Origin: Neobacillus soli NBRC 102451
GTDB lineage: Bacteria > Bacillota > Bacilli > Bacillales > Cytobacillaceae
Assembly (NCBI RefSeq): GCF_001591665.1
Contig: NZ_BCVI01000046.1
Span: 1-48,447 of the forward strand
DNA: 48,447 bases
Direction of reading: 5' to 3'
Shown: positions 1 to 7,992 of the stretch, one piece after another
Numbering within the stretch: the first letter of the stretch is position 1
Layout: each line of letters opens with the position of its first letter
Made by a program: the position numbers and the translations under genes
The notes under the pieces: generated by a model
Database searches by the model: none
Told to the model about the DNA's origin: nothing
Seen by the model: only the letters and a program-made list of their open reading frames with translations

Positions 1-25
1 GACGCTAGGGCGCTGGAGCTAGACA
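1..25 (+). repeat. Partial dispersed intergenic repeat at window edge
   Basis: The first bases contain GGGCGCTGGAGCTAGAC. In Bacillaceae this type of sequence commonly forms the 3' end of a GC-rich dispersed element that begins AAAAGCGGAAGCG. A 5' portion of the same kind of element is seen at 48381-48447. Only the tail is inside the window, so its full extent cannot be judged. The family assignment is from memory of such genomes, not from an alignment. Confidence 0.4.
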
Positions 26-81
26 TTTCTCAAAGTCGAAAATTATATACTTTACCTTTTAAAAAAAAGGCAGGCACTTAA

Positions 82-363
82 TTAAAAGACCTTTACCTTT
101 TTTACTGTATAAGTTAAGCCGCTTTCTGAATCAAAAGCTGACCATTGTTCTTCGGATTGGTTCACCCGGCTTGTAAGAGGAACAGCGAGAAAATAAAAAT
201 CATCAAAATAGAAACGAATATGGGTGCCCTCAGGACAAAGCTGCACTTTTTTAATTGTCTTCTTGACGACTGGAGCCTGGTCCCCGCCATCCTCATCATG
301 AATCACAATTTCCACCGGCACACCGACAAATCGCTTCACATCATCTAATTTAGTGAGTTCCAC
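82..363 (-). CDS. Hypothetical 93-aa protein, last gene of molybdoenzyme operon
   Basis: I do not recognise this family. The open frame extends up to 486, but a GTG at 361-363 preceded by GAGAGG 11 nt upstream gives a 93-residue protein starting VELTKLDDVKRF. This start overlaps the end of the upstream gene by 14 nt, as expected for translational coupling. The protein is soluble and rich in charged and beta-prone residues, with one cysteine and no signal peptide or membrane segment. It is the seventh and last gene of a minus-strand operon encoding a nitrate-reductase-like enzyme, so an accessory or assembly role is possible. That role is inferred from position only. Confidence 0.6.
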   Translation of the reverse strand: MELTKLDDVKRFVGVPVEIVIHDEDGGDQAPVVKKTIKKVQLCPEGTHIRFYFDDFYFLAVPLTSRVNQSEEQWSAFDSESGLTYTVKKVKVF

Positions 364-661
364 AGCTATTACATCCTCTCGTAGCAGGATAAATGAACAT
401 TTTATAACCCTGCAGATACTCCCAAAACTTATCACCGGCATGTTCTTCGAGGAATAGAATCGTTTCTTCTTCAGAAGACCAATCACTCATCCCTTTGATC
501 TCAGCTACTACCATCTCGGCACCATCGATTGACTTTTCTTCAAGAAACCAATTCAGACGTTTTTTTACAAAGGTGTTTTTTAATAACTCATCAATTTCGG
601 CAGCAAATTCGCCAGATTCTGGACGCACAAAGCAAAAATCAATATAGGTCTCACTAGTCAT
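350..661 (-). CDS. Hypothetical 103-aa operon protein with C-terminal CNSCGTH
   Basis: Small, acidic, soluble protein with no family that I can name. It is mostly helical in appearance (EIDELLKNTF, EETILFLEEHAG) and ends in a short cysteine/histidine tail, CNSCGTH, which could bind a metal or Fe-S cluster. The start overlaps the preceding membrane-protein gene by 8 nt and the end overlaps the next gene by 14 nt, so it is firmly embedded in the operon. Small soluble proteins in molybdoenzyme operons are often maturation chaperones of the NarJ/TorD/NapD kind. This one is shorter than NarJ or TorD, and no similarity is visible, so the function remains unassigned. Confidence 0.7.
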   Translation of the reverse strand: MTSETYIDFCFVRPESGEFAAEIDELLKNTFVKKRLNWFLEEKSIDGAEMVVAEIKGMSDWSSEEETILFLEEHAGDKFWEYLQGYKMFIYPATRGCNSCGTH

Positions 662-845
662 TGACTTTCACACCTTTTTTATAAATGATGAATGCTATTG
701 GAAATAAGATCACGTTGATGACAGCGGCAATAATTGTATTCGAATAATTTTCATAAAAGTATTGGTGGACCATGTATTGAGTAAAGATAATATTCAACAT
801 TAATACTACAAGAAGGAGGGTAACAGGTACGTAACTACGCTTCAT
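654..845 (-). CDS. Small two-helix membrane protein of molybdoenzyme operon
   Basis: A 63-residue protein with two hydrophobic segments, roughly residues 6-28 (VPVTLLLVVLMLNIIF) and 37-55 (TIIAAVINVILFPIAFII), followed by a lysine-rich tail that suggests an inside C-terminus. No cofactor ligands are conserved except a single histidine. It overlaps the Rieske gene upstream by 11 nt and the next gene by 8 nt, so translation is probably coupled. It may help anchor the Rieske or ferredoxin subunit, or be a small structural subunit of the membrane complex. Both ideas are inferred from position. Confidence 0.7.
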   Translation of the reverse strand: MKRSYVPVTLLLVVLMLNIIFTQYMVHQYFYENYSNTIIAAVINVILFPIAFIIYKKGVKVND

Positions 846-1359
846 AACGTTTCACCCCCACGGCATATACGGCACCGTTTTCTTCTTTCACTTGAATTTC
901 AGGCAGCGGCCGTCTTGGCGGCCCAGCAGTCGGTTCACCGGAATTGACATCAAATTTTCCATGATGACATGGACAAATCATTTCGCCTTCATCCTTTTTC
1001 CAAAACACTGGGCAGCGTAAATGGGTACAGGCATTTTGGTAGGCGACATACTTCTTTTCCGAAAGCCTGATTAAAATGGCACTATCATGTTCACCTGGGA
1101 ATGCGAAGTCTACCGAATCACCGATAGCCAATGAATCGACCTTGGCGATTTTTTGTTTTGGATATTTTTTGTCCCCAAGTCCCGACAGTTCCTTTGCCGC
1201 CAATGCTCCCCATGGTAGAGATGATACAGCAAACACTCCGGCCGCACCCACTAGTGTTTTCATGAAGCCGCGGCGGTCTAATTTTCTTTCATTATTACGA
1301 TTTATGTTATGTGTATAGTTATCTTCATTGAACGGGATTTTATTATTTTTATCGCTCAT
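835..1359 (-). CDS. Rieske [2Fe-2S] protein with Tat-type signal anchor
   Basis: The 174-residue protein has a twin-arginine motif, RRGFMK, at about residues 29-34. A hydrophobic stretch ending SSLPWGALAA follows, so the protein is predicted to be exported folded and perhaps kept as an N-terminal anchor. The globular part carries both Rieske cluster motifs: C-T-H-L in NACTHLRCPVFW and C-P-C-H-H-G in MICPCHHGKFD. These give two Cys and two His ligands. Rieske proteins accept electrons from quinol in bc-type complexes or act as small electron carriers. Its neighbours are a four-cluster ferredoxin (12 nt upstream) and a Mo enzyme without an export signal. An exported Rieske protein in such an operon is unusual and suggests a transmembrane electron path. 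Confidence 0.9.
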   Translation of the reverse strand: MSDKNNKIPFNEDNYTHNINRNNERKLDRRGFMKTLVGAAGVFAVSSLPWGALAAKELSGLGDKKYPKQKIAKVDSLAIGDSVDFAFPGEHDSAILIRLSEKKYVAYQNACTHLRCPVFWKKDEGEMICPCHHGKFDVNSGEPTAGPPRRPLPEIQVKEENGAVYAVGVKRYEA

Positions 1360-1370
1360 GTTAATCCCTC

Positions 1371-1931
1371 CTAAAACAATTTAGTGACGCCCTGTAGGAT
1401 ACCAGGAAGATTCACTCTGACATTTGTTTCGCCTTCTAAATAAGGCATGCTTGTTACCCATTTACCATTATCTAAATTAAATTGTTTTTGTTTTGCTTCA
1501 ATTTCTTCATCTGTTAACCATTGTAATGTATTTGTTGGACATACACTCGCACACATCGGCGGGATGCCATCCTTTGACCGGTCGATACACAAATCACATT
1601 TATACATGAGATTTTGTTCTGTATCAAACTTTGGTATACCATACGGACAGGCAATCGTACAGTTTTGGCAGCCAATACATTTTTCTACAAGTGCGGAAAG
1701 TACGGCTCCAGTTTCGTGTATTTGGATTGCCTGAGCCGGACAGCTTCTCGCACATGCCGGATTCACGCAGTGAAGGCACATAAGAGGCATCGTTTGACGG
1801 TTAACAAGCGGGTTCACGTCGTAAACATAGTTACGGTTCCGTTCCTCATGCCCGCCGCACTGTGTACAAGCCGCCAAACAAGAGCGGCACCCTATACAGT
1901 TTTCAAGTTCTAGATATAGCCTCTTTTTCAT
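1371..1931 (-). CDS. 4Fe-4S dicluster ferredoxin-type electron transfer subunit
   Basis: A 186-residue iron-sulfur protein of the NrfC/HycB/DmsB family. Four cysteine clusters are visible in order: CIGCRSCLAACTQCGG near residue 12, CLHCVNPACARSCP near 52, CIGCQNCTIACPYG near 86, and CDLCIDRSKDGIPPMCASVCP near 111. They would hold four [4Fe-4S] clusters, a wire between a membrane quinone site and the Mo catalytic subunit. There is no Tat or Sec signal, so it should lie in the cytoplasm with the catalytic subunit, whose stop codon abuts this start. The ribosome site AAGGTG precedes the ATG. Confidence 0.93.
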   Translation of the reverse strand: MKKRLYLELENCIGCRSCLAACTQCGGHEERNRNYVYDVNPLVNRQTMPLMCLHCVNPACARSCPAQAIQIHETGAVLSALVEKCIGCQNCTIACPYGIPKFDTEQNLMYKCDLCIDRSKDGIPPMCASVCPTNTLQWLTDEEIEAKQKQFNLDNGKWVTSMPYLEGETNVRVNLPGILQGVTKLF

Positions 1932-4121
1932 TTACTGCACCTTCTTTATTTTCAGTTTTTCAATCTGCGCGGCACAAGTCTTGAATTCCGGCATCCGTGA
2001 ATATGGATCAAGTGCACCGATTGTCAATAGATTAATAGATTTTTCATGGCCCCAGTGATACGGAACAAACACGGTATCCTTCCGAATGGCCTCTGTGATT
2101 TTCACTTGATAGGTTGTTTCTCCTCTACGTGTATAGAGACGGACAAGTTCTTCGTGATCAATATTGTATTTTGCTGCTGTTTCTGGATGTACTTCTACAA
2201 ATGGTTCAGGGCACATATCACGAAGGAATTGAATTCTTCTCGTCTGATTCCCTGATAAATAATGATAGACAACACGTCCTGTTGTTAATCGCAATGGGTA
2301 TTCCTCATCCGGTTCTTCTGCGGAAGGTCTGTATGGCAATGCAAAAATTTTAGCTCTTCCATCTGGATGATTAAACTTTTTATCTAAAAATAAACGTGGT
2401 GTTCCAGGATCGTTTTCATCTTTACATGGCCAGAACACGCCATCTTGCTTGTCGATCTTTTCCCATGTAACGCCATAGTAATCAGCGGTTCCACCTTTAG
2501 AAGCGACACGAAGTTCATTAAATATGTCTTCAGAGGTTTTTAAGTGAGAAAAATATTTACCACGGCCCATTCGCTCGGTAAGTTCTACCTGAATCTGCCA
2601 ATCTGGCTTTGATTCGCCCAGAGGCATTTGTGCTTGATTAATCTTGATAATCCGTCCTTCAACATTTGTAGTTGTCCCTTCATCCTCTGCCCAAGTTGTT
2701 GTAGGCAGTACGACGTCAGCAAATTCAGCAGATTCTGAAAGAAAGAAATCAACACATACCATGAAGTCTAGGTTTTTCAACTGCTCCCGAACATAATTTT
2801 GATCTGGTGCTGAAACGGCAGGATTCGAACATAATAGGTATAACGCACGAATGGTCTTCTGTTCCATTAAGCCAAACATTTCAAAAGCGGAAACACCCTC
2901 TTTAGGCATTTCTTCCGGTTCAATGCCCCACACCTTTGAAATATATTTGACGTGATCAGGGTTGGCAATTTTTCGATAGCCAGGCAGTGCATCGGCTTTT
3001 TGCCCATGTTCACGTCCACCTTGGCCATTTCCTTGTCCTGTTATGGTTGCAACACCTGATTTGGCACGACCAATTTTCCCGGTTACAAGGGCCATATTCG
3101 TATAGCCAGAAACGTTATCTACCCCTTTAATTTGTTGCTCAATCCCTCTAGCAAACATGACAATCGCGTTTGGAGCTTTACCGTAAATTTCAGCCGCGCG
3201 AATAATTTTCTCTGGTGCCACACCTGTTATCGCGCTTGTATATTCCGGTGTGAATTGTTTAACAAGTTCTTTCGTGTCTTCAAAGCCATTTGAATGATTT
3301 TTGATAAATTCTTCGTCAATATGTCCTTTTTGGATTAATAAATTGACAATCCCATTGGCTAGTGCAAGGTCTGTCCCAGGTCTTAAATCAAGATGAAGAT
3401 CTGCTCTTCTCGCAACCGGTGTTTCTCGTGGATCTGCAACAATGACATAGCCGCCCCGTTCTTGAATTGCCCAAACCCGGAACATCATCGTCGGATGACA
3501 TTCGGCGGTATTACTGCCGGCAAGAAATATACAATCGGTATCCTGTATATCTGTCCAGGGAATTGTTGAACCTCTATCAATACCTAATGAGCGATTTAAA
3601 CCACCTGCAGCACTAGCCATACAGAATCGGCCATTATAATCAATATAGCGCGTTTGAAGTCCGACACGAGCAAATTTCCCGGTTAAATAACACTTTTCAT
3701 TTGTCATGGAAACACCGCTATACACGGAGAGTGAATCTTTTCCATAATTCTCTTGAAGCTCGGTGAATTTTTTCACAATAAGATCGTATGCCTCATCCCA
3801 GCTTGCTTCACGGAAGCCATTTGTCGTCCCTTTTAATGATTGATCATCACGAATTAATGGTTTTAATAAACGATCTTTATTGTTTACTTGCTGGTAAGCT
3901 GTAACTCCTTTCGGGCACATCTTTCCTAAAGTTACCGGCCAATCATATCGAGGCTCAACCCCAATGATTTTGTTTGTTTTTGTTTTTACCCTTAAGTTCA
4001 TCCCGCACTGCATCGCGCAATAGCTGCAATGTGTCTTGACTAATGTTTCATTTGGATGATTTAAGTTGTCGATTTCTTTAAAATATTGATCTCGTTCATT
4101 TCTAAAATTATCCATTTGCAT
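1932..4121 (-). CDS. Molybdopterin oxidoreductase catalytic subunit, nitrate-reductase-like
   Basis: A 729-residue bis-MGD enzyme. The N-terminal [4Fe-4S] motif is Cys32-x2-Cys35-x3-Cys39-x29-Cys69. The probable Mo ligand is Cys167 in RFCMASAAGG, the arrangement of NapA/NasA/NarB nitrate reductases rather than the Asp of NarG or Ser of DMSO reductase. The segments NTAECHPTM and ADPRETPVARRADLHLDLRPG fit the same clade. The C-terminal molydopterin-binding domain runs from about residue 610 (LRLTTGRVVYHY). No Tat signal is present, so it is predicted to be cytoplasmic. An AAGGAGG site lies 9 nt before the ATG, and the gene overlaps the membrane-subunit gene by 14 nt. The substrate could be nitrate or another oxyanion; sequence alone does not decide. 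Confidence 0.88.
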   Translation of the reverse strand: MQMDNFRNERDQYFKEIDNLNHPNETLVKTHCSYCAMQCGMNLRVKTKTNKIIGVEPRYDWPVTLGKMCPKGVTAYQQVNNKDRLLKPLIRDDQSLKGTTNGFREASWDEAYDLIVKKFTELQENYGKDSLSVYSGVSMTNEKCYLTGKFARVGLQTRYIDYNGRFCMASAAGGLNRSLGIDRGSTIPWTDIQDTDCIFLAGSNTAECHPTMMFRVWAIQERGGYVIVADPRETPVARRADLHLDLRPGTDLALANGIVNLLIQKGHIDEEFIKNHSNGFEDTKELVKQFTPEYTSAITGVAPEKIIRAAEIYGKAPNAIVMFARGIEQQIKGVDNVSGYTNMALVTGKIGRAKSGVATITGQGNGQGGREHGQKADALPGYRKIANPDHVKYISKVWGIEPEEMPKEGVSAFEMFGLMEQKTIRALYLLCSNPAVSAPDQNYVREQLKNLDFMVCVDFFLSESAEFADVVLPTTTWAEDEGTTTNVEGRIIKINQAQMPLGESKPDWQIQVELTERMGRGKYFSHLKTSEDIFNELRVASKGGTADYYGVTWEKIDKQDGVFWPCKDENDPGTPRLFLDKKFNHPDGRAKIFALPYRPSAEEPDEEYPLRLTTGRVVYHYLSGNQTRRIQFLRDMCPEPFVEVHPETAAKYNIDHEELVRLYTRRGETTYQVKITEAIRKDTVFVPYHWGHEKSINLLTIGALDPYSRMPEFKTCAAQIEKLKIKKVQ

Positions 4122-5190
4122 TCTGATTTGCCTCCTTGACCTTCACTTGATGCGTCGCGACTCCTGAGAATCTTGAAATTCGATATTTCCTGCGGCATGG
4201 CAGGCATAATTCAGCAAGATTAAAGCCATCATTCATATTGAACTCGATATCATTAACACCCAATACCTGAATGACATCGCTAGACTGTTCGACGGATACA
4301 AACTGATCGCCACATACTTTACACTCTTTCATATGTTGTTCGCTATAATGTTCACGGTAGTTTCTTGCGAATACGCTCATTGGCCGGAATGGAATATGAG
4401 CAAGCTTTCCAAATGGCAGATAGATTAATGTCACAATCACGGAAAATTGATGGATTAGTGACATTTGCGGCTGCATCCAACCATGTAGGACCATGTTTTG
4501 GAAAGTTAATAACAAGCCAGTGATCGAAATAAATAACAACAGGTAAAGCGGCAGGAAATCGTACATGAATGTTTGTTCCGCACGTGCCTGCATATTTTTC
4601 AAGCGGCGATAAAGTACCATACAAACACCTGCAATGACCATTATAGCTGCAATATTTAATGCATTATAAGAGAACCAGGCAATGATTCCTTCTGCTTTTA
4701 CATTCATTACATTCATTCCAAATAGCACGATTGTATAATAGCCATTTTCTTTCATTGTAAAGTACATCCAGCTGAACACGAGCGGGAAAGTGACAAGGCA
4801 TGCTAGAACGCAGCCCCAGCCGATTAAAATATGCTGCATCCAGCGATAAACGCCGCGTTCCCAAATGAATCTATAAGTAACCAATTGTTCTGTGGTTGTT
4901 TTAGGTGTTGATTTTCTAAATAATAACTTTAGCCCTTTTTTAATAAAAATCTTGGTTGGCGGTCTTTCACCCCAAGCAATGAAGCGGTAGAAAAAGCCGC
5001 CAATAAAAACGATGGTTCCTACCATATATCCATAAAGGTTTAAGTCGATATGTGTAAACATTCTTGTGCCAATAAAAGTTAAAATGGCAAGTCCGGCAAC
5101 CGTTAAAAACATTGATTTCGCAAAATGGGAAGCAAAGGCATCATTGACAGTAAGCCCCGGTTTTTTAGTCGTTGAAATAGTTGATTCCAT
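4108..5190 (-). CDS. NarI/DsrM-like cytochrome b membrane subunit with C-terminal CxxC pairs
   Basis: A polytopic protein with about five or six hydrophobic helices between residues 30 and 280. Several histidines lie in or next to helices (WMQHILIGWGC, MVLHGWMQPQ, LIHQFSVIVTL, KLAHIPFRPM), as in NarI-type di-heme cytochrome b subunits that oxidise menaquinol. After the membrane domain comes a hydrophilic tail with CKVCGDQF and CLPCRRKYR, a possible zinc or Fe-S site. The open frame extends to 5286, but the ATG at 5190 has GGAGGAGG upstream, giving 360 residues. It is the first gene of the operon and probably the quinol-oxidising anchor. Its leader carries a long hairpin. Confidence 0.8.
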   Translation of the reverse strand: MESTISTTKKPGLTVNDAFASHFAKSMFLTVAGLAILTFIGTRMFTHIDLNLYGYMVGTIVFIGGFFYRFIAWGERPPTKIFIKKGLKLLFRKSTPKTTTEQLVTYRFIWERGVYRWMQHILIGWGCVLACLVTFPLVFSWMYFTMKENGYYTIVLFGMNVMNVKAEGIIAWFSYNALNIAAIMVIAGVCMVLYRRLKNMQARAEQTFMYDFLPLYLLLFISITGLLLTFQNMVLHGWMQPQMSLIHQFSVIVTLIYLPFGKLAHIPFRPMSVFARNYREHYSEQHMKECKVCGDQFVSVEQSSDVIQVLGVNDIEFNMNDGFNLAELCLPCRRKYRISRFSGVATHQVKVKEANQNANG

Positions 5191-5216
5191 TTTCTTGAAC
5201 CTCCTCCAAAAAAAAT

Positions 5217-5262
5217 AACACTTCCGTTTTCTTAACTTAATTGTAAGAAAAACAGTAGTGTT
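5217..5262 (-). promoter_or_regulatory. Long hairpin in leader of molybdoenzyme operon
   Basis: On the transcribed strand AACACT pairs with AGTGTT at the base. After one A/A mismatch, CTGTTTT pairs with AAAACGG (one G-U pair), then after a bulged T, CTTA pairs with TAAG. The loop is about 9 nt. The stem ends about 9 nt before the GGAGGAGG ribosome site. No U tract follows, so it is more likely a translational or mRNA-stability element, or a protein-binding palindrome, than a terminator. Confidence 0.5.
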
Positions 5263-5341
5263 ATAAATATCAGGGAGTTCCCCCATAATGCGTGGGAAAA
5301 ACCCTTAGATATTCTATTTTAGACAAAGTTCTGTCACAAAG

Positions 5342-6523
5342 CTATTTTCTGACGTATTTTTTCCGCCACGAATAAAGCAAGAGCAACATTCCAATTAGAA
5401 TTTGCAAGGAGAAGACCAATGCGTCCCAAAATGGGAGGGAATCCGGACCTAATAAAAATCCTGGCAAAACCTTTTTTAAAGCAAAAAATAACTGCGGGAT
5501 ATAATAGATTGCAAATAATGAAACAGTCAAAGCTACACCGATAAAATAGAAAATAGAATAGACGAAGACGGTACTTCTTTCACCAGCGAAAACGACTTCC
5601 TCTGTTGCTTTAGAATTTAGGAAGGGAAGTTTTTTTCTGATCGCTTGCTGGGCATTTTCCATCAAGTTATAACAACCGGAAACATTTTCAAAAACATAAT
5701 ATAAATCAGTCTTCATATAAACGCAGCATTGGTACACCATGCGAATAAATGTATCTAAAACTACGACATTCATGATACTCATAAATATCTCTGGCCCATT
5801 TGCGTAGAATAGCTGACTAACTAAGGCCAGCGACAGGATTACTGTATCAAAACAAAGCCCGGCTAAAAATAAAACATTGCGATTCCCTGATGGCAGTTTC
5901 CATACGGATGACATATCGGTTTCAAGGACTACAAGAAATAAACGATGACTAACTCCTAATTTCGTTGGCAGATTTTGCGCTCTCATAGCTAAAATGTGGC
6001 CAAATTCATGAATCAAGACTAGAACAAAAGTCAAAATCATCCAAGCCGGGATATTGAGAACCATTAAATCAAAGATAAACAAGTCCTTATAGTGTGGAAA
6101 TAATGACGGTTTTGCGATGAAAAGGAACACATTGCCTATGAATAACGCCGCATACACAAAATTGGAGAACTTATTAAAAAAGAATTTTCCGATTTGCGGT
6201 GAAAGCCACAAAAAACCTAAAGTTTCCTTTTTTACTTTATTAACCTCAACTTTGACACCATCAATTTCAGCAACAAGGTGCAACTCTAAAAGTTGCTCGG
6301 CAAAATCAATCAAGCTAACTTCTTCTCCGGGGTACTTCTCTTTAAGTTGCTGTTCTATTTCTCCTAATGTTTCGCCATTGTTAATAAAATTGATGGCATC
6401 GATGCAAACCTCGGGCATCTCGAAAAATTCACCTGAAGATTTATCTTCTACGATGTAATTTTTTTTATCCTTGCGAATCTCGATAGGAACCAGTAATAAA
6501 CGTGAAACGAGTGTAAGGCTCAT
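5342..6523 (-). CDS. PqqD-domain M50 membrane metalloprotease
   Basis: 393 residues. Residues 1-90 form a PqqD-like (RiPP recognition element) domain with the signature EMPEVCIDAINFI and a helical DFAEQLLELHLVAEIDG segment. A multi-helix membrane domain follows, with the M50 zinc motif HEFGH at 172-176 and a downstream ETDMSSVWKLPSGNR segment like those of peptide zinc metalloproteases such as YydH. Helices near 115-140, 155-185, 215-240, 320-345 and 365-388 are visible. M50 enzymes cut peptides in or near the membrane, and RRE domains bind leader peptides. The gene directly follows a hairpin and a 24-codon ORF, so the small peptide is its obvious candidate substrate. Start ATG is preceded by TAGGTAGG. 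Confidence 0.85.
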   Translation of the reverse strand: MSLTLVSRLLLVPIEIRKDKKNYIVEDKSSGEFFEMPEVCIDAINFINNGETLGEIEQQLKEKYPGEEVSLIDFAEQLLELHLVAEIDGVKVEVNKVKKETLGFLWLSPQIGKFFFNKFSNFVYAALFIGNVFLFIAKPSLFPHYKDLFIFDLMVLNIPAWMILTFVLVLIHEFGHILAMRAQNLPTKLGVSHRLFLVVLETDMSSVWKLPSGNRNVLFLAGLCFDTVILSLALVSQLFYANGPEIFMSIMNVVVLDTFIRMVYQCCVYMKTDLYYVFENVSGCYNLMENAQQAIRKKLPFLNSKATEEVVFAGERSTVFVYSIFYFIGVALTVSLFAIYYIPQLFFALKKVLPGFLLGPDSLPFWDALVFSLQILIGMLLLLYSWRKKYVRK

Positions 6524-6556
6524 TTTTACAACCTACCTAACAATTTTATTAAAGAA

Positions 6557-6580
6557 GGATGCTAGCCTTTGCTAGCATCC
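6557..6580 (-). terminator. Perfect 10-bp hairpin between peptide gene and protease gene
   Basis: GGATGCTAGC-AAAG-GCTAGCATCC on the transcribed strand, followed by a weak pyrimidine tract (TTCTTT). It begins 7 nt after the peptide stop codon and ends 33 nt before the protease start. It can act as a leaky terminator or stabilise the upstream mRNA, making more peptide than protease. This is a common arrangement for precursor peptides and their processing enzymes. Confidence 0.75.
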
Positions 6581-6587
6581 CTTTTTC

Positions 6588-6662
6588 TCATGGTTTGTAT
6601 CCAGGTATGAAAGGACACCACCAGCATGTTGTTTTTACTTCCTTTAGTTTACGGATCTTCAT
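6588..6662 (-). CDS. Unannotated 24-aa CWWC peptide, putative precursor or signal
   Basis: An ORF of 24 codons. The N-terminal half is strongly basic (MKIRKLKEVK), and the C-terminal half contains CWWCP and ends GYKP. The ribosome site AAGGAGGTGG, 5-8 nt before the ATG, is among the strongest in the window. The ATG overlaps the TGA of the upstream HD-GYP gene (ATGA), so translation is coupled. The perfect hairpin just after the stop and the PqqD-M50 protease next are typical of a peptide precursor locus. The two cysteines could form a disulfide, thioether or metal site; the double tryptophan recalls ComS/XIP-type pheromones. No known family is recognised, and its function is inferred from context. 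Confidence 0.7.
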   Translation of the reverse strand: MKIRKLKEVKTTCWWCPFIPGYKP

Positions 6663-7819
6663 AACTCCACCTCCTTGGGTAATTCCCATTGCTTCGTCCA
6701 CTGATATTTTTCATGAAATTCAACCCAAGCTGGGAAAACCTTTTTGAATTCTTCCACTAACATTGGATCGAATTGGGAACCTTTACCTTCAATAATACGT
6801 TGATAAGCCTCTTCAACCGGCATTGCTGCCCGGTAAGACCGTGAAGATGTCATAGCATCAAAAGCGTCCGCAAGGGAAGTCACTCTTGCAAGCAAAGGAA
6901 TTTCTTCCCCTTTTAATTGATCAGGGTAGCCTTTACCATCCCAACGCTCGTGATGCGAGCGAATGACACAGATACAATCCTTTATCCCCTCAACATTCTT
7001 AACAGCTTCAGCACCGACACCAGGATGCAATTTAATAGTTTCAAATTCTTCCTTTGTGAGCTTCCCTGGTTTCATTAATATTGAATCAGGAATATGAACT
7101 TTGCCTATGTCATGTAGTAAGCAGGCATAATAAAAGGATTTTTGGTCCTCTTTCGAAAAATCACCGATTTTTTGAGCAAACAACAAAGCATAGCTGGCTA
7201 CGCGTTCACTATGTCCTCTTGTATATGGGTCTTTAAGTTCGAGTGTAGCAATTACCCCTTTTACAATACCCTGCAATTGATTATCATACGAAGTACTAAT
7301 TGCATGAACATAACCTTGAAACCGAACCAATAAAAAGAAAGACATAATAGATAAAACTGTAATTAAAATAATTGCGATAATCACATAGGAAGAATTTAAA
7401 ATAATGCCTAATAATAGATATTTTGCAGTAAGTCCTAGACTCACAAACCAAAAATATCTTTTATTAATGAAAAGAGGTAAGGATAAAATCAAAAACACTT
7501 CTACTATATTTCCACTATATGTGTAGTCATCTTTACCGTAAGAAGTTATGAGTTCAACGGAAAAAGTGGTTATTATGTAGGTAATAGAAAGAACGTATTT
7601 TATCCAAAATTGCTTTTTCAATTTATTTAAATAATAGGCGAATGGAATTAATAACATTACCACTATATAGGTTACATACAGAAACTTTGGCGGGACAATA
7701 TCCTTATGTGCTATGAAAATCGGAAAAAGGTAATAACTAAAAAAGTCATATCCTATCAATATAATATAGAAAAATAATAGAAACCATTTGACGGTTCGCT
7801 GTTCTTCGTTTGGTAGCAT
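6659..7819 (-). CDS. Membrane HD-GYP domain protein, putative c-di-GMP phosphodiesterase
   Basis: 386 residues from the ATG at 7819, which has GGAGG 5 nt upstream; a longer frame to 7846 lacks a ribosome site. Residues 10-185 form a membrane sensor domain with about six helices. Residues 200-360 are an HD-GYP domain with HDIGKVHIPD, HHERWDGKGYP and SLADAFDAMTSSRSYR, so the metal ligands and the GYP element are intact. Such proteins hydrolyse cyclic di-GMP. The sensor domain closely resembles that of the histidine kinase encoded just upstream (shared SGNIVE, KRYFW/KKYFW and KYLLLGIIL/KYVLLGIIL motifs). The stop codon overlaps the CWWC peptide start. The protein may detect that peptide or its processed form, which is inference. 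Confidence 0.9.
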   Translation of the reverse strand: MLPNEEQRTVKWFLLFFYIILIGYDFFSYYLFPIFIAHKDIVPPKFLYVTYIVVMLLIPFAYYLNKLKKQFWIKYVLSITYIITTFSVELITSYGKDDYTYSGNIVEVFLILSLPLFINKRYFWFVSLGLTAKYLLLGIILNSSYVIIAIILITVLSIMSFFLLVRFQGYVHAISTSYDNQLQGIVKGVIATLELKDPYTRGHSERVASYALLFAQKIGDFSKEDQKSFYYACLLHDIGKVHIPDSILMKPGKLTKEEFETIKLHPGVGAEAVKNVEGIKDCICVIRSHHERWDGKGYPDQLKGEEIPLLARVTSLADAFDAMTSSRSYRAAMPVEEAYQRIIEGKGSQFDPMLVEEFKKVFPAWVEFHEKYQWTKQWELPKEVEL

Positions 7820-7992
7820 GTAAACCTCCAAGTGTATCTCATACACATATCTTACATATATTTTTAATTTTCGATAATAAAATCGATAAATTTACAAAAT
7901 CTATTAAAATTCAGTAGTCCTCTACATTATATATCATTGGGAAACCCCTTGAAACACTTTATTTTGTTGATTTTTGTATAATTATAGAACTA

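Noticed and set aside
145..348. Plus-strand 67-residue ORF opposite the molybdoenzyme operon
   Set aside because: It is antisense to an overlapping, coupled operon, with no ribosome site or recognisable motif.
5310..5340. FNR/ArfM-type site (TGTGA half-site) upstream of the molybdoenzyme operon
   Set aside because: Only one half-site matches; the second half TCACA is absent, so anaerobic FNR control cannot be claimed.
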